A DNA stretch of 64,000 nucleotides from Streptomyces sp. YS415. Lineage in GTDB: Bacteria; Actinomycetota; Actinomycetes; Streptomycetales; Streptomycetaceae. The notes under the pieces are model-generated. The model did not search any database. It had not been told where the DNA came from and worked only from the letters and a program-made list of their open reading frames with translations. Both the position numbers and the translations under genes were made by a program. Numbering within the stretch: the stretch's first letter is position 1; every line of letters begins with the position of its first letter. Positions 53,453 through 63,184 of the stretch are shown one piece after another. Location: assembly GCF_023544665.1 (NCBI RefSeq), contig NZ_JAMJFL010000001.1, forward strand, positions 186,001-250,000. The letters are read 5' to 3'.

Positions 53453-53468
53453 CTGACAGATTGTCAGT
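53452..53468. promoter_or_regulatory. operator palindrome in the flavoprotein promoter
   Basis: ACTGACAGATTGTCAGT has two 7-base arms around GAT. It lies between CTGACT (53449-53454, -35 candidate) and TATGGT (53473-53478, -10), with the transcript expected to start on GTG 53485. A TetR- or GntR-like repressor is likely. Confidence 0.6.
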
Positions 53469-53484
53469 TGTCTATGGTGATCAG

Positions 53485-54702
53485 GTGAGCGAGCAGACGA
53501 CGACGTCGCAGCGGCGGGTGGTGGTGGTCGGCGCGGGCATGGCCGGCGTGCAGACCGCGGTCGCCCTGCGCGAACAGGGCTTCCCGGGCACGGTGCGGGT
53601 GATCGGCGCCGAGCCCCATCAGCCCTACGACCGGCCCCCGCTGTCCAAGGCCGTCCTGCTCGGCAAGGCCGAGGGATCCGCCTTCGACGTGGACTTCGAG
53701 GCCCTCGGCATCGCACTCGACCTCGGCCGCGAGGTCCTCGGCGTCCGCCCGGCCGACCACGAGCTGGACACCGCCGCCGGCCCGGTCCCCTACGACGTCC
53801 TGGTCATCGCCACCGGCGCCGAACCGATCCGGCTGCCGGTCGCCGAGGGCGTGCCCGGGGTCCATCTGCTGCGCACGCTCGACGACGCCGAGCGGCTGCG
53901 GCCCGTACTCGCCCGGCAGCACGACATCGTGGTCGTCGGCGCGGGCTGGATCGGCGCCGAGTTCGCCACCGCCGCGCGCGAGGCGGGCTGTTCGGTGACG
54001 GTCGTGGAGGCCGCGGACCGGCCGCTCGCGGGCGCGCTGCCCGCCGAGGTGGCCGCGCCGATGGCCGTCTGGTACGCCGACAGCGGGGCCGATCTGCGCA
54101 CCCACGCGCGCGTGGCGCGCGTCGAGCCCGGCGCGGTGGTCCTCGACGACGGCTCGCTGCTGCCGGCGGACGCCGTCGTCGTCGGCATCGGCGCCCGCCC
54201 CGCCACCGCCTGGCTGGCCGGTTCCGGCGTCGAGCTCGGCGCGCACGGCGAGGTCGTGGCCGACGACCACCTGCGCACCGGGGTGCCCGACGTGTACGCG
54301 GTCGGCGACTGCGCCTCCTTCCCCTCCGCCCGCTACGGCGAGCGCCTCCTGGTCCACCACTGGGACAACGCCCTGCAGGGCCCGCGCACGGTCGCCGCGG
54401 ACATCGTCGGCGAGGCCCCGCTGGTCTACGACCCGGTCCCGTACTTCTGGTCCGAGCAGTTCGGCCGCTTCGTCCAGTACGCCGGCCACCACGCCTCGGC
54501 CGACACCACGGTGTGGCGCGGCGACCCGGCCGGCCCCGCCTGGACGGTCTGCTGGCTCCGCGAGGGCCGCCTGATCGCCCTGCTCGCGGTGGGCCGGCCC
54601 CGGGACCTGGCCCAGGGGCGGCGCCTGATCGAATCGGGCACCCGCATGGACCCGGCCCTGCTGGAGGACCCGGCCAGGCCCCTGAAGAAGGCCACGGCCT
54701 AG
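53485..54702 (+). CDS. NAD(P)/FAD-dependent ferredoxin reductase-type oxidoreductase
   Basis: A 405-aa flavoprotein of the putidaredoxin/rubredoxin/phthalate reductase type. VVVVGAGMAGVQTAVALREQG binds FAD, VVVGAGWIGAEFATAAREAG binds NAD(P), and YAVGDCASF is the FAD ribose motif; HHWDNALQGPRTVAADI and PYFWSEQFGRFVQYAG match the reductase C-terminal domain. It would pass electrons to a ferredoxin for a P450 or oxygenase; none is adjacent. The GTG lies at the probable transcript start. Confidence 0.9.
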   Translation: MSEQTTTSQRRVVVVGAGMAGVQTAVALREQGFPGTVRVIGAEPHQPYDRPPLSKAVLLGKAEGSAFDVDFEALGIALDLGREVLGVRPADHELDTAAGPVPYDVLVIATGAEPIRLPVAEGVPGVHLLRTLDDAERLRPVLARQHDIVVVGAGWIGAEFATAAREAGCSVTVVEAADRPLAGALPAEVAAPMAVWYADSGADLRTHARVARVEPGAVVLDDGSLLPADAVVVGIGARPATAWLAGSGVELGAHGEVVADDHLRTGVPDVYAVGDCASFPSARYGERLLVHHWDNALQGPRTVAADIVGEAPLVYDPVPYFWSEQFGRFVQYAGHHASADTTVWRGDPAGPAWTVCWLREGRLIALLAVGRPRDLAQGRRLIESGTRMDPALLEDPARPLKKATA

Positions 54703-54754
54703 CCCGGAGCGCCCTGGCTTCCTGTTGTCAGTGCGGGATGGCAGGCTTGGTTCC

Positions 54755-55126
54755 GTGACCGAGATTGACGCAAAGATCGATGCTCTCGTCCCCGCCTGGC
54801 TCACCCTCCCCGACATCGCCGAACAGCTCGGTGTCGAGGTGACGCGTGTGCGGCAGCTGGTCAAGGACGGCCAGCTCATCGCCGTACGCCGTGGTGAGAA
54901 CCGCGCGCTGCACGTCCCCGCCGCCTTCATCGACGGGGCCGAGCAGAAGGTCGTCAAGGGCCTGGCCGGGACCTTGACGCTGCTCCGGGACGACGGCTTC
55001 ACCGACGAAGAGATGCTGGAGTGGCTCTTCACGCCCGACGAGAGCCTGCCCGGCACCCCCGCACAGGCCCTGAGCGAGAATCGCGGCATGGAGGTGAAGC
55101 GCCGCGCCCAGGCGCTCGCCGTCTGA
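54755..55126 (+). CDS. Rv2175c-like DNA-binding protein
   Basis: The 123-aa protein has a winged helix-turn-helix ([45 protein letters not shown]) and a C-terminal helical part ([26 protein letters not shown]). It resembles M. tuberculosis Rv2175c throughout, a DNA-binding protein phosphorylated by PknL. Here the kinase lies 4 kb away, beyond the thi genes. GTG 54755; no strong ribosome site. Confidence 0.88.
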   Translation: MTEIDAKIDALVPAWLTLPDIAEQLGVEVTRVRQLVKDGQLIAVRRGENRALHVPAAFIDGAEQKVVKGLAGTLTLLRDDGFTDEEMLEWLFTPDESLPGTPAQALSENRGMEVKRRAQALAV

Positions 55127-55200
55127 ACCGATCAACAGTCCCGGTGTACGGGCCGCGGGGTGCCCGGGGCCCGTACACCACCGATCACGGGGGAACACCT

Positions 55201-55848
55201 ATGCCCGCCACCGCACGCGACCGCTTCGGCGACGCCCGGCTGTACCTCTGCACGGACGCCCGCAAGCGCCAGGGCGACCTCGCCGAGTTCCTGGACGCGG
55301 CCCTCGCCGGCGGTGTCGACATCGTGCAGCTGCGCGACAAGGGCATGGAGGCCGCCGAGGAGCTGGAGCACCTGGCGGTCCTCGCCGACGCCTGCGCGCG
55401 CCACGGCAAGCTCCTCGCGGTCAACGACCGTGCGGACGTCGCCCATGCCGCCGGGGCGGACGTCCTCCACCTCGGCCAGGGCGACCTGCCGGTCCCTGCC
55501 GCCCGCGCGATCCTCGGCGACGACGTCCTCATCGGCCGCTCCACGCACGCGCGGTCCGAGGCCGAGGCGGCCGCGGTCCAGGAGGGCGTGGACTACTTCT
55601 GCACCGGCCCCTGCTGGCCCACGCCGACCAAGCCCGGCCGCCACGCCCCCGGCCTGGAGCTGGTCCGGCAGACCGCCGCCCTGGGCACCGACCGCCCCTG
55701 GTTCGCCATCGGCGGCATCGACCTGGGCAACCTCGACGAGGTGCTCGAAGCGGGCGCCCGCCGGGTCGTCGTCGTACGGGCGATCACGGAAGCGGACGAC
55801 CCCGGCGCCGCGGCGGCGGAGTTCGCCAAGCGGCTGCGGCAGGGCTGA
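55201..55848 (+). CDS. thiE: thiamine-phosphate synthase
   Basis: It joins hydroxymethylpyrimidine diphosphate and thiazole phosphate. The 215-aa TIM barrel has [48 protein letters not shown] and [14 protein letters not shown] 55201 has GGGGGAA upstream. It is not below the TPP riboswitch, unlike thiOSG. Confidence 0.94.
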   Translation: MPATARDRFGDARLYLCTDARKRQGDLAEFLDAALAGGVDIVQLRDKGMEAAEELEHLAVLADACARHGKLLAVNDRADVAHAAGADVLHLGQGDLPVPAARAILGDDVLIGRSTHARSEAEAAAVQEGVDYFCTGPCWPTPTKPGRHAPGLELVRQTAALGTDRPWFAIGGIDLGNLDEVLEAGARRVVVVRAITEADDPGAAAAEFAKRLRQG

Positions 55849-55923
55849 CGGCTCCTCCTGGCCCGCCGTATGTCCACGGACTGGACAACAACCCGACAAT
55901 TCGGGCAAATATCCGGCATCCGG

Positions 55924-55952
55924 TTGGGCGACCGTCGCCCCCTGACTAACCT
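55924..55952 (+). promoter_or_regulatory. leaderless promoter of metF
   Basis: TTGGGC (55924-55929) and TAACCT (55947-55952) have 17-base spacing. The transcript would start on the A of ATG 55959. Confidence 0.65.
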
Positions 55953-55958
55953 GCGGGT

Positions 55959-56882
55959 ATGGCCCTCGGCACCGCATCCACCAGGTCGGACCACGCTCGT
56001 ACCGTGCGCGAGATGCTCGCGACCGGCAAGACGACGTACTCGTTCGAGTTCTACGCCCCCAAGACCCCGAAGGGCGAGCGGAACCTGTGGAACGCGCTGC
56101 GCCGGGTCGAGGCCGTGGCGCCCGACTTCGTCTCCGTGACCTACGGCGCGGGCGGCACCACCCGCGCCGGCACGGTCAAGGCCACCGAGGCCATCGCCTC
56201 CACCACCACGCTCACCCCGATCGCCCACCTCACCGCGGTCGACCACTCGGTGGCCGACCTGCGCAACATCATCGGGCAGTACGCCGACGCCGGGATCCGC
56301 AACATGCTCGCGCTGCGCGGCGACCCGCCCGGCGACCCGATGGGCGACTGGGTCCCGCACCCGCAGGGCCTGACCTACGCCGCCGAACTCGTCGAACTGA
56401 TCAAGGCGTCCGGCGACTTCTGCGTGGGCGTCGCGGCCTTCCCGGCGATGCACCCGCGCTCCGCGGAGTGGGAGGCGGACGTGCGGCACTTCGTCGACAA
56501 GTGCCGGGCCGGCGCGGACTACGCGATCACCCAGATGTTCTTCGATCCGGAGGACTATCTGCGGCTGCGTGACCGGGTCGACGCGGCCGGCTGCCCGACC
56601 CCGATCATCCCCGAGATCATGCCGATCGCCAGCGTGAAGACGCTGGACCGGATCCCGTCCCTCACCAACGCGGCCTTCCCGGCGGCCCTGAAAGAGCGGA
56701 TCCTCACAGCCAAAGACGATCCGGCCGCTGTACGCTCCATTGGCATCGACTTCGCCACGGAGTTCTGCGCACGGCTGCTGGCCGAGGGAGTGCCGGGTCT
56801 GCACTTCATCACGCTGAACAACTCCACGGCGACCCTGGAGATCTACGAGAACCTGGGCCTGCACCATCCTCCGCAGGCCTAG
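55959..56882 (+). CDS. metF: methylenetetrahydrofolate reductase
   Basis: It reduces 5,10-methylene-THF to 5-methyl-THF for methionine synthesis. The 307-aa TIM barrel binds [21 protein letters not shown] (catalytic Glu), [38 protein letters not shown] and [17 protein letters not shown] are typical. The M. tuberculosis counterpart at this place is the MTHFR-like Rv2172c. No SAM riboswitch precedes it. Confidence 0.94.
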   Translation: MALGTASTRSDHARTVREMLATGKTTYSFEFYAPKTPKGERNLWNALRRVEAVAPDFVSVTYGAGGTTRAGTVKATEAIASTTTLTPIAHLTAVDHSVADLRNIIGQYADAGIRNMLALRGDPPGDPMGDWVPHPQGLTYAAELVELIKASGDFCVGVAAFPAMHPRSAEWEADVRHFVDKCRAGADYAITQMFFDPEDYLRLRDRVDAAGCPTPIIPEIMPIASVKTLDRIPSLTNAAFPAALKERILTAKDDPAAVRSIGIDFATEFCARLLAEGVPGLHFITLNNSTATLEIYENLGLHHPPQA

Positions 56883-56938
56883 ACCGGCCGCGTCGCTGTA
56901 GGACACACTGCGTAACGGCCACTGGGAGAGGGGCGTAC

Positions 56939-57862
56939 ATGGGCTGGACGGTCCTCTACATCGCGTTCGGCATCGTCGCGCTGTGGCTGCTCGGTGAGGT
57001 GCTGCTGCAGTACAAGGCACGGCTGCGCTGGCGGCTGCTCGCCTTCGTCGGCTTCCTGGGCGTGGTGCTCGGGGTGCTGATCCCGTCGGTGATCGTCATC
57101 GGGCTGGGTGCCGCCGCCTTCGCGGTCGGCCAGACCTACGTCACGCTGTCGTTCCGCCGCGGCTTCGCCTCCGGCTGGGCGGTGAACGCTCCGGCGCTGG
57201 CCGGGTCCAAGCGCCGCCGCGGTGAGCCGGAGCACCAGGACCCGACCCTGGAGGTCTCCGGCCTCGAAGCCGGCGAGGGCCACTACGGCGACGACAGCGG
57301 CTACGGCCGCGACGGCTCCGGTCACGACGACTACGACCGCGACGACGTCTTCACGCCCTCGCGCCCGGCGGGGCCCTCGGCCGCCGAGACCACCGCGATC
57401 TACGAGCCGCAGCCCCTGCCGGACGACACCGGCTCCTACGGCGTCTACGGCGCTCAGCAGGACCATTCCTACGCGGCGGCGCAGCCCCAGGACCAGTACG
57501 CCACCGCGGCCGACCAGAACTACGGCTACACCGGCTACGACCAGCAGCAGTACGGCTACGACACCACCGGTCAGCAGCAGTACGCCGCCTACTCCGACCC
57601 GTACATCGGCACCCAGACCTACGGCGGCGGCTCGTACGACGCGGGCTACGGCCAGCAGTACGGGCAGCAGGGCTACGCCCAGGACCAGTACGTCACCGGC
57701 ACCTACACCGGCGAGGGCACCCCGCCCGGCGGGGTGTGGGTCCCGCAGCAGCGCAGCACCGACGACCCCTACGGCGGCGAACTCCCGCCGGAGCAGCCGT
57801 ACCCGTACCAGGGCGGCCAGGGGCAGCAGGGCGGCGGGTACGACGAGCAGTACCGCTTCTAG
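56939..57862 (+). CDS. membrane protein with Tyr/Gln/Gly-rich tail
   Basis: The 307-aa protein has two or three hydrophobic helices in the first 75 residues ([53 protein letters not shown]), a basic turn, then about 200 disordered residues. From about residue 175 the tail is rich in Tyr, Gln, Gly and Asp with repeats such as [14 protein letters not shown] and [16 protein letters not shown]. Function unknown. The tail is probably cytoplasmic and could self-associate. Confidence 0.85.
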   Translation: MGWTVLYIAFGIVALWLLGEVLLQYKARLRWRLLAFVGFLGVVLGVLIPSVIVIGLGAAAFAVGQTYVTLSFRRGFASGWAVNAPALAGSKRRRGEPEHQDPTLEVSGLEAGEGHYGDDSGYGRDGSGHDDYDRDDVFTPSRPAGPSAAETTAIYEPQPLPDDTGSYGVYGAQQDHSYAAAQPQDQYATAADQNYGYTGYDQQQYGYDTTGQQQYAAYSDPYIGTQTYGGGSYDAGYGQQYGQQGYAQDQYVTGTYTGEGTPPGGVWVPQQRSTDDPYGGELPPEQPYPYQGGQGQQGGGYDEQYRF

Positions 57863-57893
57863 CGGCCGCTCACGTCACTTCCGGCGGTCGCTT

Positions 57894-57950
57894 CCGTCAC
57901 TGAGAGCCCGTCACTGAGCGCGGCACTGAGTGCCCGTCACTGAGAGCCCC
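57894..57950. repeat. short tandem repeats CGTCACTGAGAGC at a gene end
   Basis: Three imperfect copies of CCGTCACTGAGMGC and one GGCACTGAGTGCC (itself a palindrome) lie in 57 bases. On the minus strand the unit reads CTCAGTGACGG, and the desaturase stop TGA is inside one copy. They look like recent slippage or local duplication. Confidence 0.75.
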
Positions 57951-59436
57951 GGAAGTCCGGTCCCTCCACGATCAGTCCGGCGACCAGCGCGCCCGACATG
58001 CCCGCGTGCGCCAGGCCCCCGCCGGGGTGCGACCAGCCGCCGACACCGAACAGGCCCGCCATGCGGGTGCTGTTGGGCGGATACAGGAAGCGCCCCTCCG
58101 CCGCGGCCAGCGCGGGCGCGGGCACCCCGCCGCCCTCGACGCCCGTCTCCGCCTCGGTGTGCACCGGGGTACGGACCTCGCGCCACAGCGTCCGCTCCCG
58201 CAGCCCCGGCACCGCCCGCTCGGCGGCCTCGGCCATCCGGTCCGCGAAGGAGTCGGCGGCGCCGGGAGCGGCCCAGTCGTACACCGTCCGTGACGGCACC
58301 GTCGCCGTGAGGACCACCGACTCGTGCTCCTTGTCGGGCCGCAGGGCGGGGTCCGCCGGGCGGTCGACGCGGACCGTCGGCCCGGCGGGCGGCTCACCGC
58401 GACCCAGGGCGTCCAACTCGGCCCTGCGGTCCGGAGCGTGCACCACCGTCCGGTGCGCGGCGCCCGCCTCGCGCGCACCGCGCAGGGCCAGGCAGACCAC
58501 GACCCGGCCGTGCGCGGCCCCCTCCGGCCGGGGTCCGACGTCCGCCGCCCCGTACAGCTGATGACCGGTCAGGCCCCAGGGCCGGGTGCCGACCACGAAG
58601 TCCGCCTGTACCGCTGTCCCGTCCGCGAGTTCGAGCCCCGCCGCCCGGCCGTCCTTCTCCAGGACCCCGGTCACCTCGGCGCCGAAGTGAAACTCGACCT
58701 TCCGGGCCAGGCACCGCTCGTACACCGCACGCGCCAGCTCCCGGGCACCGCCGAGGACGTACCAGGTGCCGAAGGCGTGCTCCATGTACGGCAGTACGGC
58801 CGCGCTCGCCGGGGCGGCCTCCGGATGCAGGCCGTACCCGAGCGCGTGGCTCTCCAGCAGGGCGGTGAGCCGGGGGTCGCGCAGTTCCCAGGCGCCGACC
58901 TCGGCGAGGGTCGCGGCCCGGCGGGTGCGCAGCAGACGCTTGTGCGGGACCGCCGGATAGGGCTCGCGCCCGGCCAGCACCTCCCAGTTGGGCCACAAGG
59001 GCTCCTCCAGGAGCGGTCTGCGGCTGCGGTCCCAGGCCTCGCGGGCCCGCACCAGGAAGTCGCCCCAGCGTGCGCCCGCGCCCGCGCCGAGCGCCTCGTC
59101 CAGGGCCGCGACCACTCCCGCGCGCGACGCGTTCGGCAGGGACACCTCGGTGCCGTCCGCGAAGACATGGCGCGAGGACGGATCGACCTGGACCAGCTCG
59201 ACGCGGTCCTCCAAGGGCTCCTTGCCGGTCTTGACGAACAGATCGCGCCAGACGGCGGGCAGGGTCAGCAGACCGGGGCCGGTGTCGAAGGAGAAGCCGT
59301 CCCGCTCGAAGCGGCGCACCGCACCGCCGTAGGTCTCCGTACGCTCGTACACCGCCACCCGGTGGCCCGCGACGGCCAGCCGGGCGGCGGCCGCCATCGC
59401 GCCCGTCCCGGCGCCGATCACCGCAATCCGTGCCAT
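57937..59436 (-). CDS. phytoene desaturase-like FAD oxidoreductase (CrtI family)
   Basis: The 499-aa protein has the dinucleotide motif RIAVIGAGTGAMAAAARLAVAGHRVAVYERTETYGG, DGFSFDTGPGLLTLPAVWRDLF, the PYMEHAFGTWYVLGGARELARA middle motif, and the C-terminal GLFGVGGWSHPGGGLAHAGMSGALVAGLI of CrtI-type enzymes. It would act on a polyene or other lipid. There is no crtB or crtE nearby, so a carotenoid role is uncertain. TAAAGT (59444-59449) lies seven bases before ATG 59436. Confidence 0.85.
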   Translation of the reverse strand: MARIAVIGAGTGAMAAAARLAVAGHRVAVYERTETYGGAVRRFERDGFSFDTGPGLLTLPAVWRDLFVKTGKEPLEDRVELVQVDPSSRHVFADGTEVSLPNASRAGVVAALDEALGAGAGARWGDFLVRAREAWDRSRRPLLEEPLWPNWEVLAGREPYPAVPHKRLLRTRRAATLAEVGAWELRDPRLTALLESHALGYGLHPEAAPASAAVLPYMEHAFGTWYVLGGARELARAVYERCLARKVEFHFGAEVTGVLEKDGRAAGLELADGTAVQADFVVGTRPWGLTGHQLYGAADVGPRPEGAAHGRVVVCLALRGAREAGAAHRTVVHAPDRRAELDALGRGEPPAGPTVRVDRPADPALRPDKEHESVVLTATVPSRTVYDWAAPGAADSFADRMAEAAERAVPGLRERTLWREVRTPVHTEAETGVEGGGVPAPALAAAEGRFLYPPNSTRMAGLFGVGGWSHPGGGLAHAGMSGALVAGLIVEGPDFRGSQ

Positions 59437-59466
59437 GCCAGGGACTTTATCGGCCACCACTGACAG

Positions 59467-60084
59467 TCACGGCGGCGGAGGCGGCCCGGTCCCGGCCGCC
59501 AGCCGTCTCTCCTCCCGCCGCTGGGCCCTGCGCCGCAGGAACCGCCGGATCCGCGAGGCGAGGAAGAACAGCACGGTGAGGCCGGTGAGCAGCAGGACAC
59601 CCGCGATGACCGCGGCCGCCTCCGGGTTGAACATCGCGAAGGTGACGATCCCGGCGACCCCGAGATCCTCGGCGAGGCTCACGATCACGTTGCTGAACGG
59701 CTCCGGGGAGGTGTTGACCGCCATCCGCGTCCCGGCCTTGACCGCATGGCTGGCCAGCGCCGAGGAGCCGCCCACCAGGCCCGCCGCCACGTCCGGCAGC
59801 GAGCCGCTCTGCCCGGCGAGCAGCGCGCCCACCCAGGCGCCGGCGGCCGGCCGGATCAGGGTGTGCACCGAGTCCCACGCCGAGTCGACGTACGGGATCT
59901 TGTCGGCGACCGCCTCGCACAGGAACAGCGCGCCCGCCGCGATCAGCACCTCGGGCCGCTGGAGGGATTCGGGGACCTCGTCGCTCACCCCCGTCGCGCC
60001 GAACAGGCCGAGGAGCAGCACCACCGCGTACGCGTTGATGCCGCTGGCCCAGCCGCTGGTGAAGACCAGAGGGAGTACCTCCAC
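59467..60084 (-). CDS. DUF4126 membrane protein
   Basis: The 205-aa protein has five or six membrane helices, starting VEVLPLVFTSGWASGINAYAVVLLLGLFG, with GLVGGSSALASHAVKAGTRMAVNTSPEPFSN, the DUF4126 hallmark. The C-terminus is basic then Pro-rich. Function is unknown. TACGAT ends seven bases before GTG 60084, so a leaderless mRNA is likely. Confidence 0.87.
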   Translation of the reverse strand: MEVLPLVFTSGWASGINAYAVVLLLGLFGATGVSDEVPESLQRPEVLIAAGALFLCEAVADKIPYVDSAWDSVHTLIRPAAGAWVGALLAGQSGSLPDVAAGLVGGSSALASHAVKAGTRMAVNTSPEPFSNVIVSLAEDLGVAGIVTFAMFNPEAAAVIAGVLLLTGLTVLFFLASRIRRFLRRRAQRREERRLAAGTGPPPPP

Positions 60085-60446
60085 GGAGGCGATCGTAACC
60101 AGTGGGCGGCAGCCCGGTGTGGGCCCGCGCACACAGGGCTGAGTACGCGTACCTACGGGGCGAGATGAGTACGCGCGCGGATGGGCCGCGACCTGCGGGA
60201 ACGAGAGAGTGGAAGCACGGAGAAGGGGACCGGCTCCGGCACCGGCGACACGGGGCGCCGGAACGGAGCGGCCCTGGATCCGCTCCTTCCGCCGGCCCGC
60301 GCGTCGGCGGAAGCGAGACACGGGGAACCCGGGGGAACGACCGGACGGGGGCCGACGGGGGAACGGGGGGAGTGCGGCGGAAGCGCCGGTTCGCAGTGGC
60401 ACGCGGGGGACGCTGCCACGGCGGACCGGCGCTTTCCGCATGCGTG
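60085..60446. other. 362-base gap without a supported gene
   Basis: Open frames exist on both strands here, but none has a ribosome site, family signature or good codon pattern. The plus strand is strikingly purine-rich, especially G, from about 60180 to 60410. It holds the promoter of the DUF4126 gene at its left end. I see no repeat. Confidence 0.5.
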
Positions 60447-61082
60447 CTAGCCCCGGCCGCTGACCCGTCCCTGGAGCAGCCGGGACAGGGCCGCGTGCAC
60501 GTCGTCCAGGGAGCGCTCCGGCTGGAAGGACTGCCAGTCCAGGGCGGCCACCAGGACCATGCCGACCAAGGCGGCCGCGGTCAGCGGGATGTCGATCTCG
60601 TCGGTGAACTCGCCGTTGGCCACCCCGTCGCGCAGCACGCCCTCCACCACGGCGACGACGTCCTGCCGGACCACCATGAGCGTGGACTGCCAGGCCCGGT
60701 TGGTGCGCCACAGCTCGGCCACGTACAGCTGGGTGAAGGCCGGGTAGGCGGCGATGAAGCCGAGGCCGGCGCGGATCATCGCGTCCAGGGCGTCCACCTT
60801 GCTGCCGCCGTCGCGGGCCGTGCCCTCGGCCGCCTCCTTCAGGGAGGCGGTGAGCAGGCCGACGCCGTGCCGCAGCAGCTCCTCGAAGAGGACGGACTTG
60901 CTCGCGAAGTTGTAGTAGACCGTGCCCTTCGCGACCCCTGCCCGCTCGGCGATCTCGTCCACCGTGGTGGCGGAGAAGCCCTGCTCGGCGATGAGCGTGA
61001 CGGCGGCCTCGTAGAGCTTTTGCCGGGTGGCCTCACGGCGGGTGCTGCCGCCCGACGCGGCGCTGCTGCGTTCCATGGCCAT
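60447..61082 (-). CDS. TetR-family regulator of the YhgE/ABC operon
   Basis: A 211-aa repressor with the helix-turn-helix RQKLYEAAVTLIAEQGFSATTVDEIAERAGVAKGTVYYNFASKSVLFEELL. It is the third gene of the operon, 17 bases after the permease. The palindrome in front of the ABC gene is its likely binding site. The start is ATG 61082 or 61076. TetR plus YhgE/Pip plus ABC is common in actinobacteria. Confidence 0.9.
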   Translation of the reverse strand: MAMERSSAASGGSTRREATRQKLYEAAVTLIAEQGFSATTVDEIAERAGVAKGTVYYNFASKSVLFEELLRHGVGLLTASLKEAAEGTARDGGSKVDALDAMIRAGLGFIAAYPAFTQLYVAELWRTNRAWQSTLMVVRQDVVAVVEGVLRDGVANGEFTDEIDIPLTAAALVGMVLVAALDWQSFQPERSLDDVHAALSRLLQGRVSGRG

Positions 61083-61099
61083 GATTGTCCCGTGTGCGG

Positions 61100-63184
61100 T
61101 CACAGGGTCAGCTCCGGGTGCAGCCGGTCGAGCGTCCACACCTGGCGGCGGCGGGCCGACAGGGCGGTCAGCGCGAGGGCGCCCGCGGTGAAGGCGACGA
61201 GCACCACGCACGCGTGCCAGACCGGTCCCAGTCCGCCGCCCGTGATGAGCCGCCTGAGGGCCTCGACGACGTAGCTCATCGGCAGGAAGGGGTGCAGGGC
61301 GTTGAAGAAGCCCGGACTGGTCTGCACGGGGTAGGTGCCGCCCGCGGAGGTCAGCTGGAGCATCAGCAGGGCGAGGACGAGGATCCGGCCCGCCGCCCCG
61401 AACCGGGCGTTCAGCCACTGCACGAGGGCCGCGAAGCACGCCGTGACCAGGAACAGGAACCCCACCGTCCCGGCCGCGCGCGCCATCTGCAGCCCGACCG
61501 CCCAGTGCAGCACCGACATCAGGGCCACCGTCTGGGCCACCCCGATCACCACCACCGGCAGCCAGCCCGCCAGCGCGATCCGCCAGGCGGAGGCGCCCGC
61601 CGCGAGCGCGCGCCGGTTCATCGGCGCGATCAGCATGTACGCCACCATCGCGCCCACCCACAGGGACAGCGGGATGAAGTACGGGGCGAACCCGGTGCCG
61701 TAGTTGGGCGCCTTGTGCAGGTCCTCGGAGACGAGCCGGACCGGGTCCGACATCACCTCGGTGCGCTCGTCGCGGTCCCGCTTGTCGTAGTCGGGGATCT
61801 GCCCGGCGCCGTCGTGCAGCCCGTCCGAGAGGTCCCCGGAGCCGTCGACGAGTTTGTACAGGCCCGCCTTGAGGTCCCCCGCGCCGGTCTTGAGATCGCC
61901 GACGCCCTCGTCCAGGTCGGTGGCCCCGGTCCTGGCGGTGCCGAGCCCCGTGTGGAGTTTGTCGGCACCTGCGGCGACCTTCGCGGCGCCCTCGTTCAGG
62001 TCGTTGATCTTGGTGACGGCGTCGTCGAGGTCCTCGGAGAGCCCGGGGGCCCGGTCGGCGAGCGCCTGGGCCTGCTTCTCCAGGGTGGCCAGGTGCTTGT
62101 CGAGTTTGTCCAGGTTGCCGTCCTGGTCGCTGATCAGCGTGTTGACGTCGTCGGCGACGCCGGCCACGTCCGCGGCGGCGTCCCTGGCGGTCTTCAGGTC
62201 CGCGCAGGCGGTGTCGGGCAGTACGGCGTCCTCGCAGCGCGCCTTGTGGACGCCCGCCAGGTCGTCGGCGGCCTGGTGGGCCTGCTCGGCCGCGGTCGGC
62301 GCGCGCTTCACCAGGGCGTCGAGGTTGTCGCGGATCGCGCCGGACGCGTCGGCGACCAGCTGGGCCGTGTCGCCGATGCTCTTCTCGTTGTCCTTCAGGA
62401 ACGGGCCCACCTTCCCGGCGGCCGCGTTGACCTTGTCGGCGAGCGTCTGCGTGCCCTCGGCGACCTTCTTCGAGCCGTCCTCCAGGTCGCCCGCGCCCTT
62501 GTCGAGCTTCTTCAGTCCCTTGGCCAGCTTGCCGCTGCCGCTCTTGGCGTCCTTCAGCCCGTCGGCGAGGTCGCGCGAGCCCTTCTCGGCCTTCCCGATG
62601 CCGGTCTCCAGCTTGTCGGCGCCCTCGGCGGCCTTCACCGTGGCGCCGTGGATGTCGGAGAAGGAGATGAAGATCCGGTCCAGGAAGGACCGCGAGGCCT
62701 TGGTCGACGCGGCGTCGCGCACCTCGCCGAAAACCGTCCGGGAGATCTGGCCGACGATGTAGTTGTTGGCGTCGTTGGTGCGCACCTGAAGAGCGCCGGT
62801 CTCCGGGGAGTCGCCCGAACCGGACGCGATCCGCCCGCTGAAGTCGGCCGGCATGGTCAGCGACAGGTAGTACCTGCCGTCCTCCACGCCCGCGCGTGCC
62901 TCCTCGGCGCTCACCTCGTGCCAGTCGAAGACCTCGCTCTCGCGCAGCCCCCGCACGATGTCGTCACCGGCCGTGATCTTCTTCCCGTCGGCCTTCGCAC
63001 CCCGGTCGTCGTTGACCAGTGCCACCGGGATCCGGTCCAGACGGCCGTAGGGGTCCCAGAAGGACCACAGGTACAGGGCGCCGTACAGCAGGGGCAGCAC
63101 GAGCAGCGCGACCAGGGCGGCACGCGGCAGTTTTCCGCGCCCGAAGCGCCGGATCTCAAGCGCGGCCAGCTTCGGCGAGCGCAT
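61100..63184 (-). CDS. YhgE/Pip-family ABC-2 type membrane protein
   Basis: A 694-aa membrane protein with one helix near residue 30 (LVALLVLPLLYGALYLW), a large extracellular coiled region with many repeated units such as LDKGAGDLEDGSKKVAEGTQTLADKV and DLDEGVGDLKTGAGDLKAGL, and five or six C-terminal helices. Relatives are phage-infection protein YhgE and type VII-associated proteins. ATG 63184 overlaps the ABC stop by 29 bases, giving co-translation. Likely to export a lipid or peptide. Confidence 0.88.
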   Translation of the reverse strand: MRSPKLAALEIRRFGRGKLPRAALVALLVLPLLYGALYLWSFWDPYGRLDRIPVALVNDDRGAKADGKKITAGDDIVRGLRESEVFDWHEVSAEEARAGVEDGRYYLSLTMPADFSGRIASGSGDSPETGALQVRTNDANNYIVGQISRTVFGEVRDAASTKASRSFLDRIFISFSDIHGATVKAAEGADKLETGIGKAEKGSRDLADGLKDAKSGSGKLAKGLKKLDKGAGDLEDGSKKVAEGTQTLADKVNAAAGKVGPFLKDNEKSIGDTAQLVADASGAIRDNLDALVKRAPTAAEQAHQAADDLAGVHKARCEDAVLPDTACADLKTARDAAADVAGVADDVNTLISDQDGNLDKLDKHLATLEKQAQALADRAPGLSEDLDDAVTKINDLNEGAAKVAAGADKLHTGLGTARTGATDLDEGVGDLKTGAGDLKAGLYKLVDGSGDLSDGLHDGAGQIPDYDKRDRDERTEVMSDPVRLVSEDLHKAPNYGTGFAPYFIPLSLWVGAMVAYMLIAPMNRRALAAGASAWRIALAGWLPVVVIGVAQTVALMSVLHWAVGLQMARAAGTVGFLFLVTACFAALVQWLNARFGAAGRILVLALLMLQLTSAGGTYPVQTSPGFFNALHPFLPMSYVVEALRRLITGGGLGPVWHACVVLVAFTAGALALTALSARRRQVWTLDRLHPELTL

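Noticed and set aside
55853-55958. SAM riboswitch upstream of metF
   Set aside because: No aptamer core; the promoter places the transcript start on the ATG.
57937-59436. Carotenoid cluster
   Set aside because: Only a CrtI-like gene is present; no phytoene synthase, cyclase or prenyltransferase is nearby.
60102-61274. Plus-strand frames in and beyond the 60.1-60.45 kb gap
   Set aside because: No ribosome site, composition unlike proteins, and overlap with a clear TetR gene.
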